64,000 nt of DNA. Source: Planctomyces sp. SH-PL62. GTDB lineage: Bacteria; Planctomycetota; Planctomycetia; Planctomycetales; Planctomycetaceae. Positions 1 through 9,691 of this stretch are shown here, in pieces. The stretch is taken from contig CAMDPX010000003.1 of NCBI GenBank assembly GCA_945905295.1, positions 1 to 64,000 on the forward strand, given 5' to 3'. Numbering within the stretch: position 1 is the first letter of the stretch; the number at the start of each line of letters is the position of its first letter. The position numbers and the translations under genes are program-made. The notes beneath the pieces are model-generated. The model ran no database searches and was not told the DNA's origin. It worked only from the letters and a program-made list of their open reading frames with translations.

Positions 1-1
1 C

Positions 2-148
2 CGTAACTGTCAGTGAGTCGCCGTCGAGGTCGGTGTCGCCAGCCAGCACGTCAATGATCACGGCACCGTCTTCGGCGACCGTAAAGGTCTCATCGTCCGC
101 GACTGGCGGATCGTTGACGGCTCCGATGGCGATTACCACGACAGCGGT
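2..148 (-). pseudogene. Continuation of the giant repeat protein beyond an in-frame TAG
   Basis: On the minus strand these 49 codons follow directly, in the same frame, after the TAG at 149-151. They encode the same cadherin-like repeat (NDPPVADDETFTVAEDG, then GDTDLDGDSLTVT) and contain no stop up to the window edge. The residues around the stop (GGMT*TAVVVIAIGAVNDPP) match a repeat-to-repeat junction. The gene therefore originally ran further to the left, and the stop is a recent nonsense mutation, a recoding site or a sequence error. I cannot see the true end. Confidence 0.8.
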
Positions 149-3100
149 CTAGGTCATCCCACCAGCGTCACGAATCTCATAAGTAAACGAATCAAAGCCA
201 TTGAATCCGGCGTTTGGCGTATAGGTGAAGCTGCCATCAACGGCCAGTACGAGCAGGCCATTGATCACGTCCACGACAGGCGTCACCGTGACGGTCAGCG
301 AATCGCCATCCAAGTCTGAATCCACTCCGGCCCCCGTATTATCGGTAAGCACATTGCCCATCAAGGAGATGTTCTCAGCCGTCGCATAGACGTTGTTGCG
401 AGCGACGGGGGGATCATTGACCGGCGTGACGTTGCCGCTGACGTTGCCGATGTCCGTGCCGCCGTTGCCATCGCTGACCGTGTAGTCGAACGTGGCCGGA
501 CCGTTGAAGTTCGTATTGGGTGTGAACGTCAGCGTGCCGTCGGCGTTGAGGCTGACGACGCCGGTCGCGATTGTCACCGGACTGCCGACGCTGATCGGTG
601 AGCCGTCGATCTCGGTAACGGTGAGCGTGTCGCCGTCCAGATCGGTGTCCCCAACCAACACCGGGATGATCACTGATCCGTCTTCAGCGACGGTAAAGTT
701 CTCGTCGTCCGCGACCGCCGGATCATTCACGGGCGTGACAGTCCCGCTGACGTTGCCGATGTCTGACCCGCCGTTGCCATCGCTGAGCGTGTAGTCGAAC
801 GCGGCCGGACCGTTGAAGTTCGGGTTGGGTGTGAACGTCAGCGTGCCGTCGGCGTTGAGGCTCACGACACCGGTGGCGATCGTCACCGGACCGCCGAGGC
901 TGATGGGCGTGCCGTCGATCTCGGTGACGGTCAGCGTGTCGCCATCCAGGTCGGTGTCGCCGGTCAGCACGTCGATGATCACTGATCCGTCTTCAGCGAC
1001 GGTAAAGATCTCGTCGTCCGCGACCGGCGGATCATTCACCGGCGTGACGTTGCCGCTGACGTTGCCGATGTCTGAGCCGCCGTTGCCATCGCTGAGCGTG
1101 TAGTCAAACGTCGCCGGACCGTTGAAGTTCGCATTAGGAGTGAACGTCAGCGTGCCGTCGGCGTTGAGGCTCACGACACCGGTGGCGATCGTCACCGGAC
1201 TGCCGAGGCTGATTGGCGTGCCGTCGATCTCCGTAACGGTCAGCGAGTCGCCGTCGAGGTCGGTGTCGCCAGTCAGCACGTCAATGATCACCGCACCGTC
1301 TTCGGCGACGGTGAAGCTCTCGTCGTCGGCGACCGGCGGATCATTGACCGGCGCGACGTTGCCGCTGACGTTGCCGATGTCCGAGCCGCCGTTGCCATCG
1401 CTGACCGTGTAGTCGAACGACGCGGGGCCGTTGAAGTTCGCGTTGGGTGTGAACGTCAGCGTGCCGTCGGCGTTGAGGCTCACGACACCGGTGGCGATCG
1501 TCACCGGACTGCCGAGGCTGATTGGCGTGCCGTCGATCTCGGTAACGGTCAGCGAGTCGCCGTCGAGGTCGGTGTCGCCGGTCAACACGGGAATGATCAC
1601 GAAACCATCTTCGGCCACCGTGAAAGTCTCGTCGTCGGCGACGGGTGGATCATTGACCGGCGTGACGTTGCCGCTGACGTTGCCGACGTCCGTGCCACCG
1701 TTGCCATCGCTGACCGTGTAGTCAAACGCGGCTGGACCATTGAAGTTCGCATTGGGTGCGAAAGTCAGCGTGCCGTCGGCGTTGAGGCTCACGACACCGG
1801 TGGCAATCGTCACCGGACTGCCGAGGCTGATCGGCGTGCCGTCGATCTCGGTAACGGTCAGTGCGTCGCCGTCGAGGTCGGTGTCGCCAGTCAACACGGA
1901 AATGATGACGGAACCATCTTCGGCCACCGTGAAGGTCTCATCGTCCGCGACGGGGGGATCATTCACCGGCGTGACGTTGCCGCTGACGTTGCCGAGGTCC
2001 GAGCCGCCGTTGCCATCGCTGAGCGTGTAGTCGAACGCGGCCGAACCGTTGAAGTTCGTGTTGGGTGTGAACGTCAGCGTGCCATCGGCGTTGAGGCTGA
2101 CAAGACCGGTGGCGATGGTCACCGGACTGCCGAGGTTGATTGGTGTGCCGTCGATCTGAGTGACGGTCAGCGTGTCGCCATCCAGGTCGGTGTCGCCGGT
2201 CAGCACGTCGATGATGACGGCACCGTCTTCGGCCACCGTGAAAGTCTCGTCGTCCGCGACGGGTGGATCATTCACCGGCGTGACGTTGCCGCTGACGTTG
2301 CCGGTGTCCGTGCCGCCGTTGCCGTCGCTGACCGTGTAGTCGAACGACGCGGGGCCGTTGAAGTTCGCATTAGGTGTGAACGTCTGCGTGCCGTCGGCGT
2401 TGAGGCTGACGACGCCGGTGGCGATCGTCACCGGACTGCCGAGGCTGATGGGCGTGCCGTCGATCTCGGTGACGGTCAGCGTGTCGCCATCCAGGTCGGT
2501 GTCGCCGGTCAGCACGTCGATGATCACCGCACCGTCTTCGGCCACCGAAAAGGTCTCATCGTCCGCGACGGGGGGATCATTCACCGGCGTGACGTTGCCG
2601 CTGACGTTGCCGATGTGCGAGCCGCCGTTGCCGTCGCTGAGCGTGTAGTCGAACGACGCGGGGCCGTTGAAGTTCGCATTGGGTGTGAAAGTCAGCGTGC
2701 CGTCAGCGTTGAGGCTGACGAGACCGGTGGCGATCGTCACCGGACTGCCGACGCTGATTGGCGTGCCGTCGATCTCCGTAACGGTCAGTGCGTCGCCGTC
2801 GAGGTCGGTGTCGCCAGTCAGCACGTCAATGATCACCGCACCGTCTTCGGCGACGGTGAAGCTCTCGTCGTCGGCGACCGGCGGATCATTGACCGGCGTG
2901 ACGTTGCCGCTGACGTTGCCGAGGTCCGAGCCGCCGTTGCCATCGCTGAGCGTGTAGTCGAACGCGGCCGAACCGTTGAAGTTCGTGTTGGGCGTGAACG
3001 TCAGCGTGCCATCGGCGTTGAGGCTGACAAGACCGGTGGCGATGGTCACCGGACTGCCGAGGTTGATTGGTGTGCCGTCGATCTGAGTGACGGTCAGCGT

Positions 3101-6100
3101 GTCGCCATCCAGGTCGTTGTCGCCGGTCAGCACGTCGATGATGACGGCACCGTCTTCGGCCACCGTGAAAGTCTCGTCGTCCGCGACGGGTGGATCATTC
3201 ACCGGCGTGACGTTGCCGCTGACGTTGCCGAGGTCTGAGCCGCCGTTGCCATCGCTGAGCGTGTAGTCAAACGTCGCCGGACCGTTGAAGTTCGCATTAG
3301 GTGTGAACGTCAGCGTGCCGTCGGCGTTGAGGCTGACAAGACCGGTGGCGATCGTCACCGGACTGCCGACGCTGATCGGTGAGCCGTCGATCTCGGTGAC
3401 TGTTAGCGCATCGCCATCCAGATCGGTGTCGCCGGTGATGACGTCAATGATCACGCTGCCGTCTTCGGCGACCACGAACATCTCGTCGTCCGCAACCGGT
3501 GGATCATTCACCGGCGTGACGTTGCCGCTGACGTTGCCGACGTCCGTGCCGCCGTTGCCGTCACTGACCGTGTAGTCGAACGACGCGGGGTCGTTGAAGT
3601 TCGCATTGGGTGTGAAGGTGAGCGTGCCATCAGCGTTGAGGCTCACGACGCCGGTAGCGATCGTCACAGGACTGCCGAGGCTGATTGGCATGCCGTCAAT
3701 CTCGGTGACGGTCAGCGTGTCGCCGTCCAGATCGGTGTCCCCAACCAACACCGGGATGATCACTGATCCGTCCTCGGCCACCGTGAAGGTCTCATCGTCC
3801 GCGACGGGTGGATCATTCACCGGCGTGACGGTCCCGCTGACGTTGCCGACATCCGAACCGCCGTTGCCGTCGCTGACCGTGTAGTCGAACGACGCCGGGC
3901 CGTTGAAATTCGCATTGGGTGTGAAAGTCAGCGTGCCGTCGGCGTTGAGGCTCACGACACCGGTCGCGATCGTCACCGGACTTCCGACGCTGATCGGTGA
4001 GCCGTCGATCTCAGTGATGGTCAGCGTATCGCCGTCCAGATCGGTGTCCCCAACCAACACCGGGATGATCACTGATCCGTCTTCAGCGACGGTAAAGATC
4101 TCATCGTCGGCGACGGGTGGATCATTGACCGGCGTGACGTTGCCGCTGACGTTGCCGATGTCCGAACCGCCGTTGCCGTCACTGACCGTGTAGTCAAACG
4201 CGGCTGGACCGTTGAAGTTGGTGTTGGGTGCGAAAGTCAGCGTGCCGTCGGCGTTGAGGCTCACGACGCCGGTGGAGATGGCCACCGGACTGCCGAGGCT
4301 GATTGGCGTGCCGTCGATCTCGGTGACGGTCAGCGTGTCGCCGTCCAGGTCGGTGTCGCCGGCCAGCACGTTGATGATGACGGCACCGTCTTCGGCCACA
4401 GTGAAGGCCTCGTCGTCCGCGACCGGAGGATCGTTCACCGGCGTGACGTTGACCGTCATCGTCGCTGAACCACTGAAGACAGTGCCGTCGCTGACTTGGA
4501 ACGTGAATGTTGTGTAGGGCGAACCGTTGGCGTTCAAAGCCGGAGTGAAGACCAGCGTGATGAGACTGGCTGTTGGGATGATTTGGTTGAGCGTGACGGC
4601 AACTGCGCCGAGCGTCAGCGTGCCGACGCTGGGGAGTGCGGTGATCTTCACGTTCTGCAACGTGTCCGAGGAATCGACGTCGCTGAACGGGAAGCTGGCG
4701 GCGGTGAAGGTGACGGGGGTGTCTTCGGGAGTCGTGGCCGAGTTGTTCGACGTCGTCGGTGGATCGTTCACCGGCGTGACGTTGACCGTCATTGTGGCTG
4801 AACTGCTGAAGACGGTTCCGTCGCTGACTTGGAAGGTGAATGTGGTGTACGGCGAGCCGGTGCCATTCAACGCGGGAGTGAACACGAGCGTGTTGAGACT
4901 GGCTGTCGGGATGATTTGGTTGAGCGTGACGGCAACTCCGCCGAGTGTCAGCGTGCCGACGCTGGGGAGCGCGGTGATCTTCACGCTTTGCAACGAGTCG
5001 CTGGTATCGACGTCGCTGAACGGGAAGCTGGCGGCGGCGAACGTGACGGGGGTGTCTTCGGGAGTCGTGACCGAGTTGTTCGACGTCGTCGGCGGGTCAT
5101 TCACCGGCGTGACGTTGACCGTCATTGTGGCTGAACTGCTGAAGACGGTTCCGTCGCTGACTTGGAAGGTGAATGTTGTGTAGGGTGAGCCGTTGGCGTT
5201 CAACGCGGGAGTGAACACGAGCGTGTTGAGACTGGCTGTCGGGATGATTTGGTTGAGCGTGACGGCAACTCCGCCGAGTGTCAGCGTGCCGACGCTGGGG
5301 AGCGAGGTGATCTTCACGCTTTGCAAAGTGTCGCTGGTATCGACGTCGCTGAAGGGGAAGCTGGCGGCGGCGAACGTGATGGGCGTGTCTTCGGGCGTCG
5401 TCACGGAGTTGTTCGACGTTGTCGGCGGATCATTCACCGGCGTGACGTTGACGGTCATAGTGGCGGAAGTGCTGAAGAGGGTTCCGTCGCTGACTTGGAA
5501 ACTGAAGGTCGTGTAGGGCGAACCGTTGCCGTTCAATGCCGGAGTGAACACGAGGGTGCCGAGGCTGGCCACCGGGATCACCTGGTTGAGCGTGACGGCG
5601 ACTCCGCCGAGCGTCAGCGTGCCGACGCTGGGGAGTGCGGTGATCTTCACGCTCTGCATCGTGTCGCCGACATCGCCGTCGCTGAACGGGAAGTTGGCCG
5701 CCGAGAACGTGACGGGCGTTTCTTCGGAAGTTGTCACCGCGTTGTTCGACGTCGTCGGCGCGTCGCTCACGGATGCAACGTTGATCCCGATCGTATCGCT
5801 GTCGCTCATCGCTCCGCCGGCACCGGTGTTGCCTTGATCGTTCGTCGTGATCTTGAGGCTGGCCGGGCCGAAGTAATTTGCGGTGGAGAGAAAGCTCAAG
5901 CCGGCGAGTGCGGTGTTGATGTTCGCCAGCGTACCGGTGAAGGTCATCGTGGCGTCGGACGTGCCGTCGCCGACGGTGAAGGTCAGCCCGCTGGTTCCCG
6001 ACAACGAGATTGCGCCATTGGTGCCGGTCAACGTGATTTGCAACGAGGCGGTGCCGGCATCCACGTCGGTGATCGAAATCAGATTGCCGTTGCCGACGGA

Positions 6101-8941
6101 GAAGACGCGGGCGATGTCTTCGTTGGTGGATTGCGTGGCCGGGACGGAATTGATCGGGGCGTCGTTGACGTTGACCGCCGAGCTTCCCAAGTCGGCGATG
6201 CCGGTCGTCCCCGTGGCACCGACCAGTGTGGCCACGGCGGTGGTCTGGTTGATGGTGTAGATGTTATTGCCGGCGTGCGCGTAGAGCGTGCCGTTTGAGC
6301 CGAACGCAAAGCCGTTGATCGTGATGGTCGGTGTGATGACACCGATCAGCGTGGCGACGTAGGTGCTGACATTGACCGTGTACAGCGAGTTTCCGGAGTT
6401 CCACCACAGGACGTTGTTGGTATCAAACGCCATGTCGCCCGAACCAGCGGCGAGCGTGCTGACGACGCCGGAAGAGATGACCGCTCCGGTGGTGGGATTG
6501 AGTTGATACAGCGTGTCGCTCGGACTTCCCGTGGCGGCCCACAGTGTTCCGTCGGATCGGAACGACAGTTTGATGATGTTTCCCGGCAGGCTGGCGAGCG
6601 TCGTGATCAGCGTGTTCGTGCCGGTGAGAGGGTTGTATCGCGAGAGCCGAGCCGTCGGGTTGGTGAATTCGACATAGAAGACGTCACCGGAGACCGGGTC
6701 GCGGGCGTTGGCGGCGGTCGAGTAGGAACTCGTGCCGACGGTGGTGGCGGCTCCGGTCGTGATATTGATCGTGGAAATATTGAATGGTGCCGCATTGGAC
6801 GCGGCGTAGATGGCGGTCATCCGCGTGTCGAATCGCCGCTGGAACACGCCCGCCGTGTCTCCCGTGCCGTTGCCGCTCCAGACGATGGTGAAATCGGTGT
6901 TCGGCGCGATGATCGCCGAGGAGAACTGCTGGTTGTTGGCCGTGGTCCCGGCGACGCGAAACTCGACATCCTGCACGACGCCCGCCGCGTTGTACCGCTG
7001 AGCGTAGACGCCGTTCTGATTGCCGTCCGACGCGGAGTCGGTCCAAGTGACCAAGAAGTTGCCGGACGAATCACTGGCGACCGTTGAATACTGTTGAGTG
7101 TTGGTGACGGTGGTGTTGACGCGGAACTCGGTGGCATCGAGCGCCGTGCCGGCCGAGTCGTAGCGCCGCGCGAATACGCCCGTGGTGTCGCCGGTTCCTT
7201 CGCCACTCCAGGTCACGACGAAGCCGCCGGCGGAGTTCATCGCCACGCGGCCATACTGTTGCGTGTTCGTGGTGGTCGTGTTGACTCGGAACTCGCCCCC
7301 CACGGCGGTGCCAGTGGTGTCGTAGCGCTGGCCGAACACGCCCGACAAGTCGCCGGTCCCTTCGCCGCTCCAGACGACGACGAAGTCTCCTTTGGGATTC
7401 CTGTCTACAGAGGCGAACGACTGCGTTCCCGTCGTCGTGGAGTTGATACGGAACTCGCCACCGATCGCGGCACCAGCGGCGGTGTAGCGTTGGCCGAAGA
7501 CGCCGGCCGTGTCGCCGGTTCCCTCGCCGCTCCAGACGATCACGAAGTTGCCCAACGAATCGAGCGCCACCGAAGGTTGCTGTTGCGTGTTGGTCGTGGT
7601 GGTGTTGACGCGGAACTCGGCACCTTGTGCGACACCGGTCGCGTTGAACCGCTGAGCAAAGATGCCGGCCGTGTCCCCTGTCCCGTTGCCGCTCCAGGCG
7701 ATAACGAAGTTGCCCGCCAAATCCATGTCGACCGTGGGGAACTGCTGCGCGTTGAGCGTGGTGGTGTTGGCTCGCGTTTCGGCACCCTGCGTGACACCGG
7801 CCGCGCTGTAACGCTGGAAGTAAACGCCGTACCCGCTGCCGTCGAGATTCGAATCCGCCCAGGTGACGACATAGTTCCCGGCCGCATCGACGGCTACTGC
7901 TTGAGGACTGGCAAACGCCGTCTCCTGAGCGTTCGCGGTGGTCGTGTTGACGCGCGACTCCGGTGCCGTCGGCGCGGCAAGGAGCACGTCGTTCCAAGTG
8001 ATACCGAGCGCCGCGTCTTGACCGATCGTCTCCGTCACCGCGCCGTGGACATATTCCAAATCCCAGTTGCCGCCGAGCGCCGCGCTGCCGGTGAGGTCCG
8101 TCGATCCCGCCACGTCAGCACCGGTCAGGGCGCTGAGTCCGTCGATCAGTTCCTGACCCTCGGCGGTGGCCGCCAGGTTGCAGCCGTAGATCAGCAAGTC
8201 TCCGTCGCTCGCGAAGGTGCTCGCCCACCGAGCAACCTCTTCACTCACGCCCATCAGAGTCTGTTGGTCGATCCAAGTCGCTCCCAGTTGGAAACCTCCC
8301 GCCTGGCCGTGCGAGAGGATGTGAACCGCGGCGAGATCACTGCGGCCAGCGAGCGCCGCGGTCACTTGCGACACGCCGTCGAGGGTCGCATCGAGCAACT
8401 CGATCTCGAACACGCTTCCCGGCGTTGCCTGTGCAAAGAGATCGTCGAGCAAAGCCTGATAGCCGGCCACCGACGTGTCGACGAACACCAACTCGTGCCG
8501 GATCGAGTCCGCAGTCGCCGCGCTCAATTCCGAACGCTGCTCATCAACGGTCGTCATCAACTGCTGAGCCAACTCATCGGAATGCCACAGCGACTCGTCA
8601 CGCGGTGTTTCGTTCGGATCGAGCGTCAGCGATTGTTGGTCATCCAGCGGTTGTCCGAGCAAGTCCTCCAACGATGCTTCGATATGATCCAGTGCTGCGA
8701 TCACTCGTACCTCGGCCGGCTCAAGGACGCTCGGCTCCAACGTCAGCGCCTCCTGAGCCTGAGCCAACTCCACATCCGCATCCACATTCACCGGAGCGAC
8801 TGGCCCCGCATCGAACAGCAACCGATCTTCCAACCGCTCGAGCAACATCCGCCGCCGAGGTGCCGGCTCGGTGGGCGGAGTCTTCTCCGGACGACGGAAA
8901 AAACCGTTCGCCATCAATGCTCGAAACAAATGCCGTCCCAT
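149..8941 (-). CDS. Giant LEPR-XLL / DUF4347 / cadherin-like tandem-repeat surface protein
   Basis: A 2930-residue protein, probably exported and surface-attached or adhesive. Residues 34-47 (LERLEDRLLFDAGP) are the planctomycete LEPR-XLL signature, which stands in place of a classic signal peptide. Residues about 150-307 match DUF4347 (HELVFVDTSVAGY ... ILSHGQAG ... YGCNLA), found at the N-terminus of large repeat proteins. Residues about 327-704 hold seven ~54-residue repeats with N-T-T-T and G-x-F/Y-V-V-x-W motifs. Residues 709-917 look like a beta-propeller (YRYNPLTGTN-like), followed by a cadherin-like unit, four 111-residue and thirteen 103-residue Asp/Gly-rich repeats (GDTDLDGD), probably Ca-binding. 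The start at 8941 lies just before the LEPR-XLL region; M10 and M32 are alternatives. The TAG at 149 is probably not the native end. No neighbour suggests a pathway. Confidence 0.9.
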   Translation of the reverse strand: MGRHLFRALMANGFFRRPEKTPPTEPAPRRRMLLERLEDRLLFDAGPVAPVNVDADVELAQAQEALTLEPSVLEPAEVRVIAALDHIEASLEDLLGQPLDDQQSLTLDPNETPRDESLWHSDELAQQLMTTVDEQRSELSAATADSIRHELVFVDTSVAGYQALLDDLFAQATPGSVFEIELLDATLDGVSQVTAALAGRSDLAAVHILSHGQAGGFQLGATWIDQQTLMGVSEEVARWASTFASDGDLLIYGCNLAATAEGQELIDGLSALTGADVAGSTDLTGSAALGGNWDLEYVHGAVTETIGQDAALGITWNDVLLAAPTAPESRVNTTTANAQETAFASPQAVAVDAAGNYVVTWADSNLDGSGYGVYFQRYSAAGVTQGAETRANTTTLNAQQFPTVDMDLAGNFVIAWSGNGTGDTAGIFAQRFNATGVAQGAEFRVNTTTTNTQQQPSVALDSLGNFVIVWSGEGTGDTAGVFGQRYTAAGAAIGGEFRINSTTTGTQSFASVDRNPKGDFVVVWSGEGTGDLSGVFGQRYDTTGTAVGGEFRVNTTTTNTQQYGRVAMNSAGGFVVTWSGEGTGDTTGVFARRYDSAGTALDATEFRVNTTVTNTQQYSTVASDSSGNFLVTWTDSASDGNQNGVYAQRYNAAGVVQDVEFRVAGTTANNQQFSSAIIAPNTDFTIVWSGNGTGDTAGVFQRRFDTRMTAIYAASNAAPFNISTINITTGAATTVGTSSYSTAANARDPVSGDVFYVEFTNPTARLSRYNPLTGTNTLITTLASLPGNIIKLSFRSDGTLWAATGSPSDTLYQLNPTTGAVISSGVVSTLAAGSGDMAFDTNNVLWWNSGNSLYTVNVSTYVATLIGVITPTITINGFAFGSNGTLYAHAGNNIYTINQTTAVATLVGATGTTGIADLGSSAVNVNDAPINSVPATQSTNEDIARVFSVGNGNLISITDVDAGTASLQITLTGTNGAISLSGTSGLTFTVGDGTSDATMTFTGTLANINTALAGLSFLSTANYFGPASLKITTNDQGNTGAGGAMSDSDTIGINVASVSDAPTTSNNAVTTSEETPVTFSAANFPFSDGDVGDTMQSVKITALPSVGTLTLGGVAVTLNQVIPVASLGTLVFTPALNGNGSPYTTFSFQVSDGTLFSTSATMTVNVTPVNDPPTTSNNSVTTPEDTPITFAAASFPFSDVDTSDTLQSVKITSLPSVGTLTLGGVAVTLNQIIPTASLNTLVFTPALNANGSPYTTFTFQVSDGTVFSSSATMTVNVTPVNDPPTTSNNSVTTPEDTPVTFAAASFPFSDVDTSDSLQSVKITALPSVGTLTLGGVAVTLNQIIPTASLNTLVFTPALNGTGSPYTTFTFQVSDGTVFSSSATMTVNVTPVNDPPTTSNNSATTPEDTPVTFTAASFPFSDVDSSDTLQNVKITALPSVGTLTLGAVAVTLNQIIPTASLITLVFTPALNANGSPYTTFTFQVSDGTVFSGSATMTVNVTPVNDPPVADDEAFTVAEDGAVIINVLAGDTDLDGDTLTVTEIDGTPISLGSPVAISTGVVSLNADGTLTFAPNTNFNGPAAFDYTVSDGNGGSDIGNVSGNVTPVNDPPVADDEIFTVAEDGSVIIPVLVGDTDLDGDTLTITEIDGSPISVGSPVTIATGVVSLNADGTLTFTPNANFNGPASFDYTVSDGNGGSDVGNVSGTVTPVNDPPVADDETFTVAEDGSVIIPVLVGDTDLDGDTLTVTEIDGMPISLGSPVTIATGVVSLNADGTLTFTPNANFNDPASFDYTVSDGNGGTDVGNVSGNVTPVNDPPVADDEMFVVAEDGSVIIDVITGDTDLDGDALTVTEIDGSPISVGSPVTIATGLVSLNADGTLTFTPNANFNGPATFDYTLSDGNGGSDLGNVSGNVTPVNDPPVADDETFTVAEDGAVIIDVLTGDNDLDGDTLTVTQIDGTPINLGSPVTIATGLVSLNADGTLTFTPNTNFNGSAAFDYTLSDGNGGSDLGNVSGNVTPVNDPPVADDESFTVAEDGAVIIDVLTGDTDLDGDALTVTEIDGTPISVGSPVTIATGLVSLNADGTLTFTPNANFNGPASFDYTLSDGNGGSHIGNVSGNVTPVNDPPVADDETFSVAEDGAVIIDVLTGDTDLDGDTLTVTEIDGTPISLGSPVTIATGVVSLNADGTQTFTPNANFNGPASFDYTVSDGNGGTDTGNVSGNVTPVNDPPVADDETFTVAEDGAVIIDVLTGDTDLDGDTLTVTQIDGTPINLGSPVTIATGLVSLNADGTLTFTPNTNFNGSAAFDYTLSDGNGGSDLGNVSGNVTPVNDPPVADDETFTVAEDGSVIISVLTGDTDLDGDALTVTEIDGTPISLGSPVTIATGVVSLNADGTLTFAPNANFNGPAAFDYTVSDGNGGTDVGNVSGNVTPVNDPPVADDETFTVAEDGFVIIPVLTGDTDLDGDSLTVTEIDGTPISLGSPVTIATGVVSLNADGTLTFTPNANFNGPASFDYTVSDGNGGSDIGNVSGNVAPVNDPPVADDESFTVAEDGAVIIDVLTGDTDLDGDSLTVTEIDGTPISLGSPVTIATGVVSLNADGTLTFTPNANFNGPATFDYTLSDGNGGSDIGNVSGNVTPVNDPPVADDEIFTVAEDGSVIIDVLTGDTDLDGDTLTVTEIDGTPISLGGPVTIATGVVSLNADGTLTFTPNPNFNGPAAFDYTLSDGNGGSDIGNVSGTVTPVNDPAVADDENFTVAEDGSVIIPVLVGDTDLDGDTLTVTEIDGSPISVGSPVTIATGVVSLNADGTLTFTPNTNFNGPATFDYTVSDGNGGTDIGNVSGNVTPVNDPPVARNNVYATAENISLMGNVLTDNTGAGVDSDLDGDSLTVTVTPVVDVINGLLVLAVDGSFTYTPNAGFNGFDSFTYEIRDAGGMT
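405..4425 (-). repeat. 13 tandem copies of a 309-bp coding repeat
   Basis: Thirteen consecutive copies of a 103-codon unit, each starting VADDExFTVAEDG and ending SGNVTPVNDPP. The period is exactly 309 bp throughout. The copies are very similar at DNA level (for example GTGACGTTGCCGCTGACGTT recurs in nearly every copy), which implies recent expansion or gene conversion. Every copy also leaves an open antisense frame of about 96 codons, a by-product of composition. Confidence 0.95.
4426..5765 (-). repeat. 4 tandem copies of a 333-bp coding repeat
   Basis: Four copies of a 111-residue unit (TTSNNSVTTPEDTPVTF ... SATMTVNVTPVNDPP) with an exact 333-bp spacing, directly upstream in the gene from the 309-bp array. 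This is a second cadherin-like repeat family in the same protein. Confidence 0.93.
6830..7960 (-). repeat. Seven degenerate ~54-codon repeats in the giant protein
   Basis: Seven units recognised by N-T/S-T-T-x-N-x-Q-Q at the start and W-S-G-x-G-T-G-D-T in the middle. They are diverged at DNA level, unlike the 309-bp array, so they are older. The fold is likely beta-rich; function unknown. Confidence 0.8.
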
Positions 8942-9174
8942 GTGTCACATTCCGCGCGAGGTGATCAACCTCGCGGATCGTTCCAGAGAATCGGATCAAA
9001 CGGATTATTCGTCCTGGTCCAGGCGCAGAATCTGCGCGAACCCTGACGTCTCGATTGCCATTCGGAACCCTAGGTTTCGGGACTTCAGCCACCTTGAACG
9101 AAGACCTTGCGGATCAGCGAAACAGGGCCATTCATGCGGCTCGTGCCAGTCGCATCGCTTCTGACGACGATTCT

Positions 9175-9232
9175 GTAGAGCGGACAATCTTGTCCGCTCC
9201 TCGGTTCTGACGGACAGGATTGTCCGTTCTAC
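9175..9232. repeat. GTAG...CTAC palindrome
   Basis: An inverted repeat: GTAGAGCGGACAATCTTGTC pairs with GACAGGATTGTCCGTTCTAC with few mismatches. It can form a long hairpin. It starts with GTAG and ends with CTAC like several other palindromes in the window. Confidence 0.85.
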
Positions 9233-9435
9233 GAAACCGACCGACGACCCGGAGCCGTCTCATACGGATCGCAGGAATTAGCCGCGCGGCGCTCGCCCCG
9301 GTTCATGCGGTGTAACCGGGGCTAGCGCCCAATGGCACTCACTTTGAGCGGAATGGCGCTAGCGCCACAACTCAGAATTGTTCGATCACCAGAGCCGCCG
9401 CTGCCGTTGAGAAAGTGCTTCTTTGGTCGAAGATT

Positions 9436-9515
9436 CCCACGGATGGCATGGCAATACCACGGATGGAAGGCAAGGGATCTTGCTTGATCCGAGGTCTTGC
9501 CATGCCATCCGTGGG
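9436..9515. repeat. Palindrome with 19-bp arms
   Basis: CCCACGGATGGCATGGCAA at 9436-9454 is matched by TTGCCATGCCATCCGTGGG at 9497-9515. The loop contains a partial third copy (CCACGGATGG). This is a non-coding dispersed-type palindrome. Confidence 0.85.
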
Positions 9516-9632
9516 GATTGTTGCTCTTCATGACAGGTCAATTGCGATCTGCGGCACTAGCCACCGGTGATTCGGGATCGACGTTGTCCGGCGAATGACC
9601 AGCGGCTAGCGCCGTGCCGCTCACAAAGCGAG

Positions 9633-9664
9633 TGCCATTGGGCTGACGCCGCCCCGCTCGCCAG
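9633..9664 (-). repeat. Copy of a three-copy dispersed repeat (inverted)
   Basis: TGCCATTGGGCTGACGCCGC and the following CCCGCTCGCCA are the reverse complement of sequences at about 33671-33703 and 40879-40909. All three copies lie beside gene ends or intergenic regions. Confidence 0.8.
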
Positions 9665-9691
9665 AATGTTTTTCGCGCGACCGTGCGAGAT

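Larger units (their letters stand above)
8942..9691. other. Intergenic region with dispersed repeats, no gene
   Basis: About 750 bp with no convincing coding frame. It contains two long palindromes (9175-9232, 9436-9515), two GCTAGCGCC motifs near 9323-9375 that recur in the palindromes at 35-38 kb, and an inverted copy (9633-9664) of the repeat found at 33.7 and 40.9 kb. It looks like a collecting site for small non-coding repeats between two genes read leftwards. Confidence 0.7.

Noticed and set aside
492..4517. A series of plus-strand ORFs of about 96 codons spaced exactly 309 bp, each starting MKFxLGVNVSVPSALRL
   Set aside because: They are the antisense of the 309-bp coding repeat; identical spacing and composition explain them fully.
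405..5765. CRISPR array
   Set aside because: The direct repeats are 309 and 333 bp, coding and contiguous, without spacers; no cas genes are present anywhere in the window.
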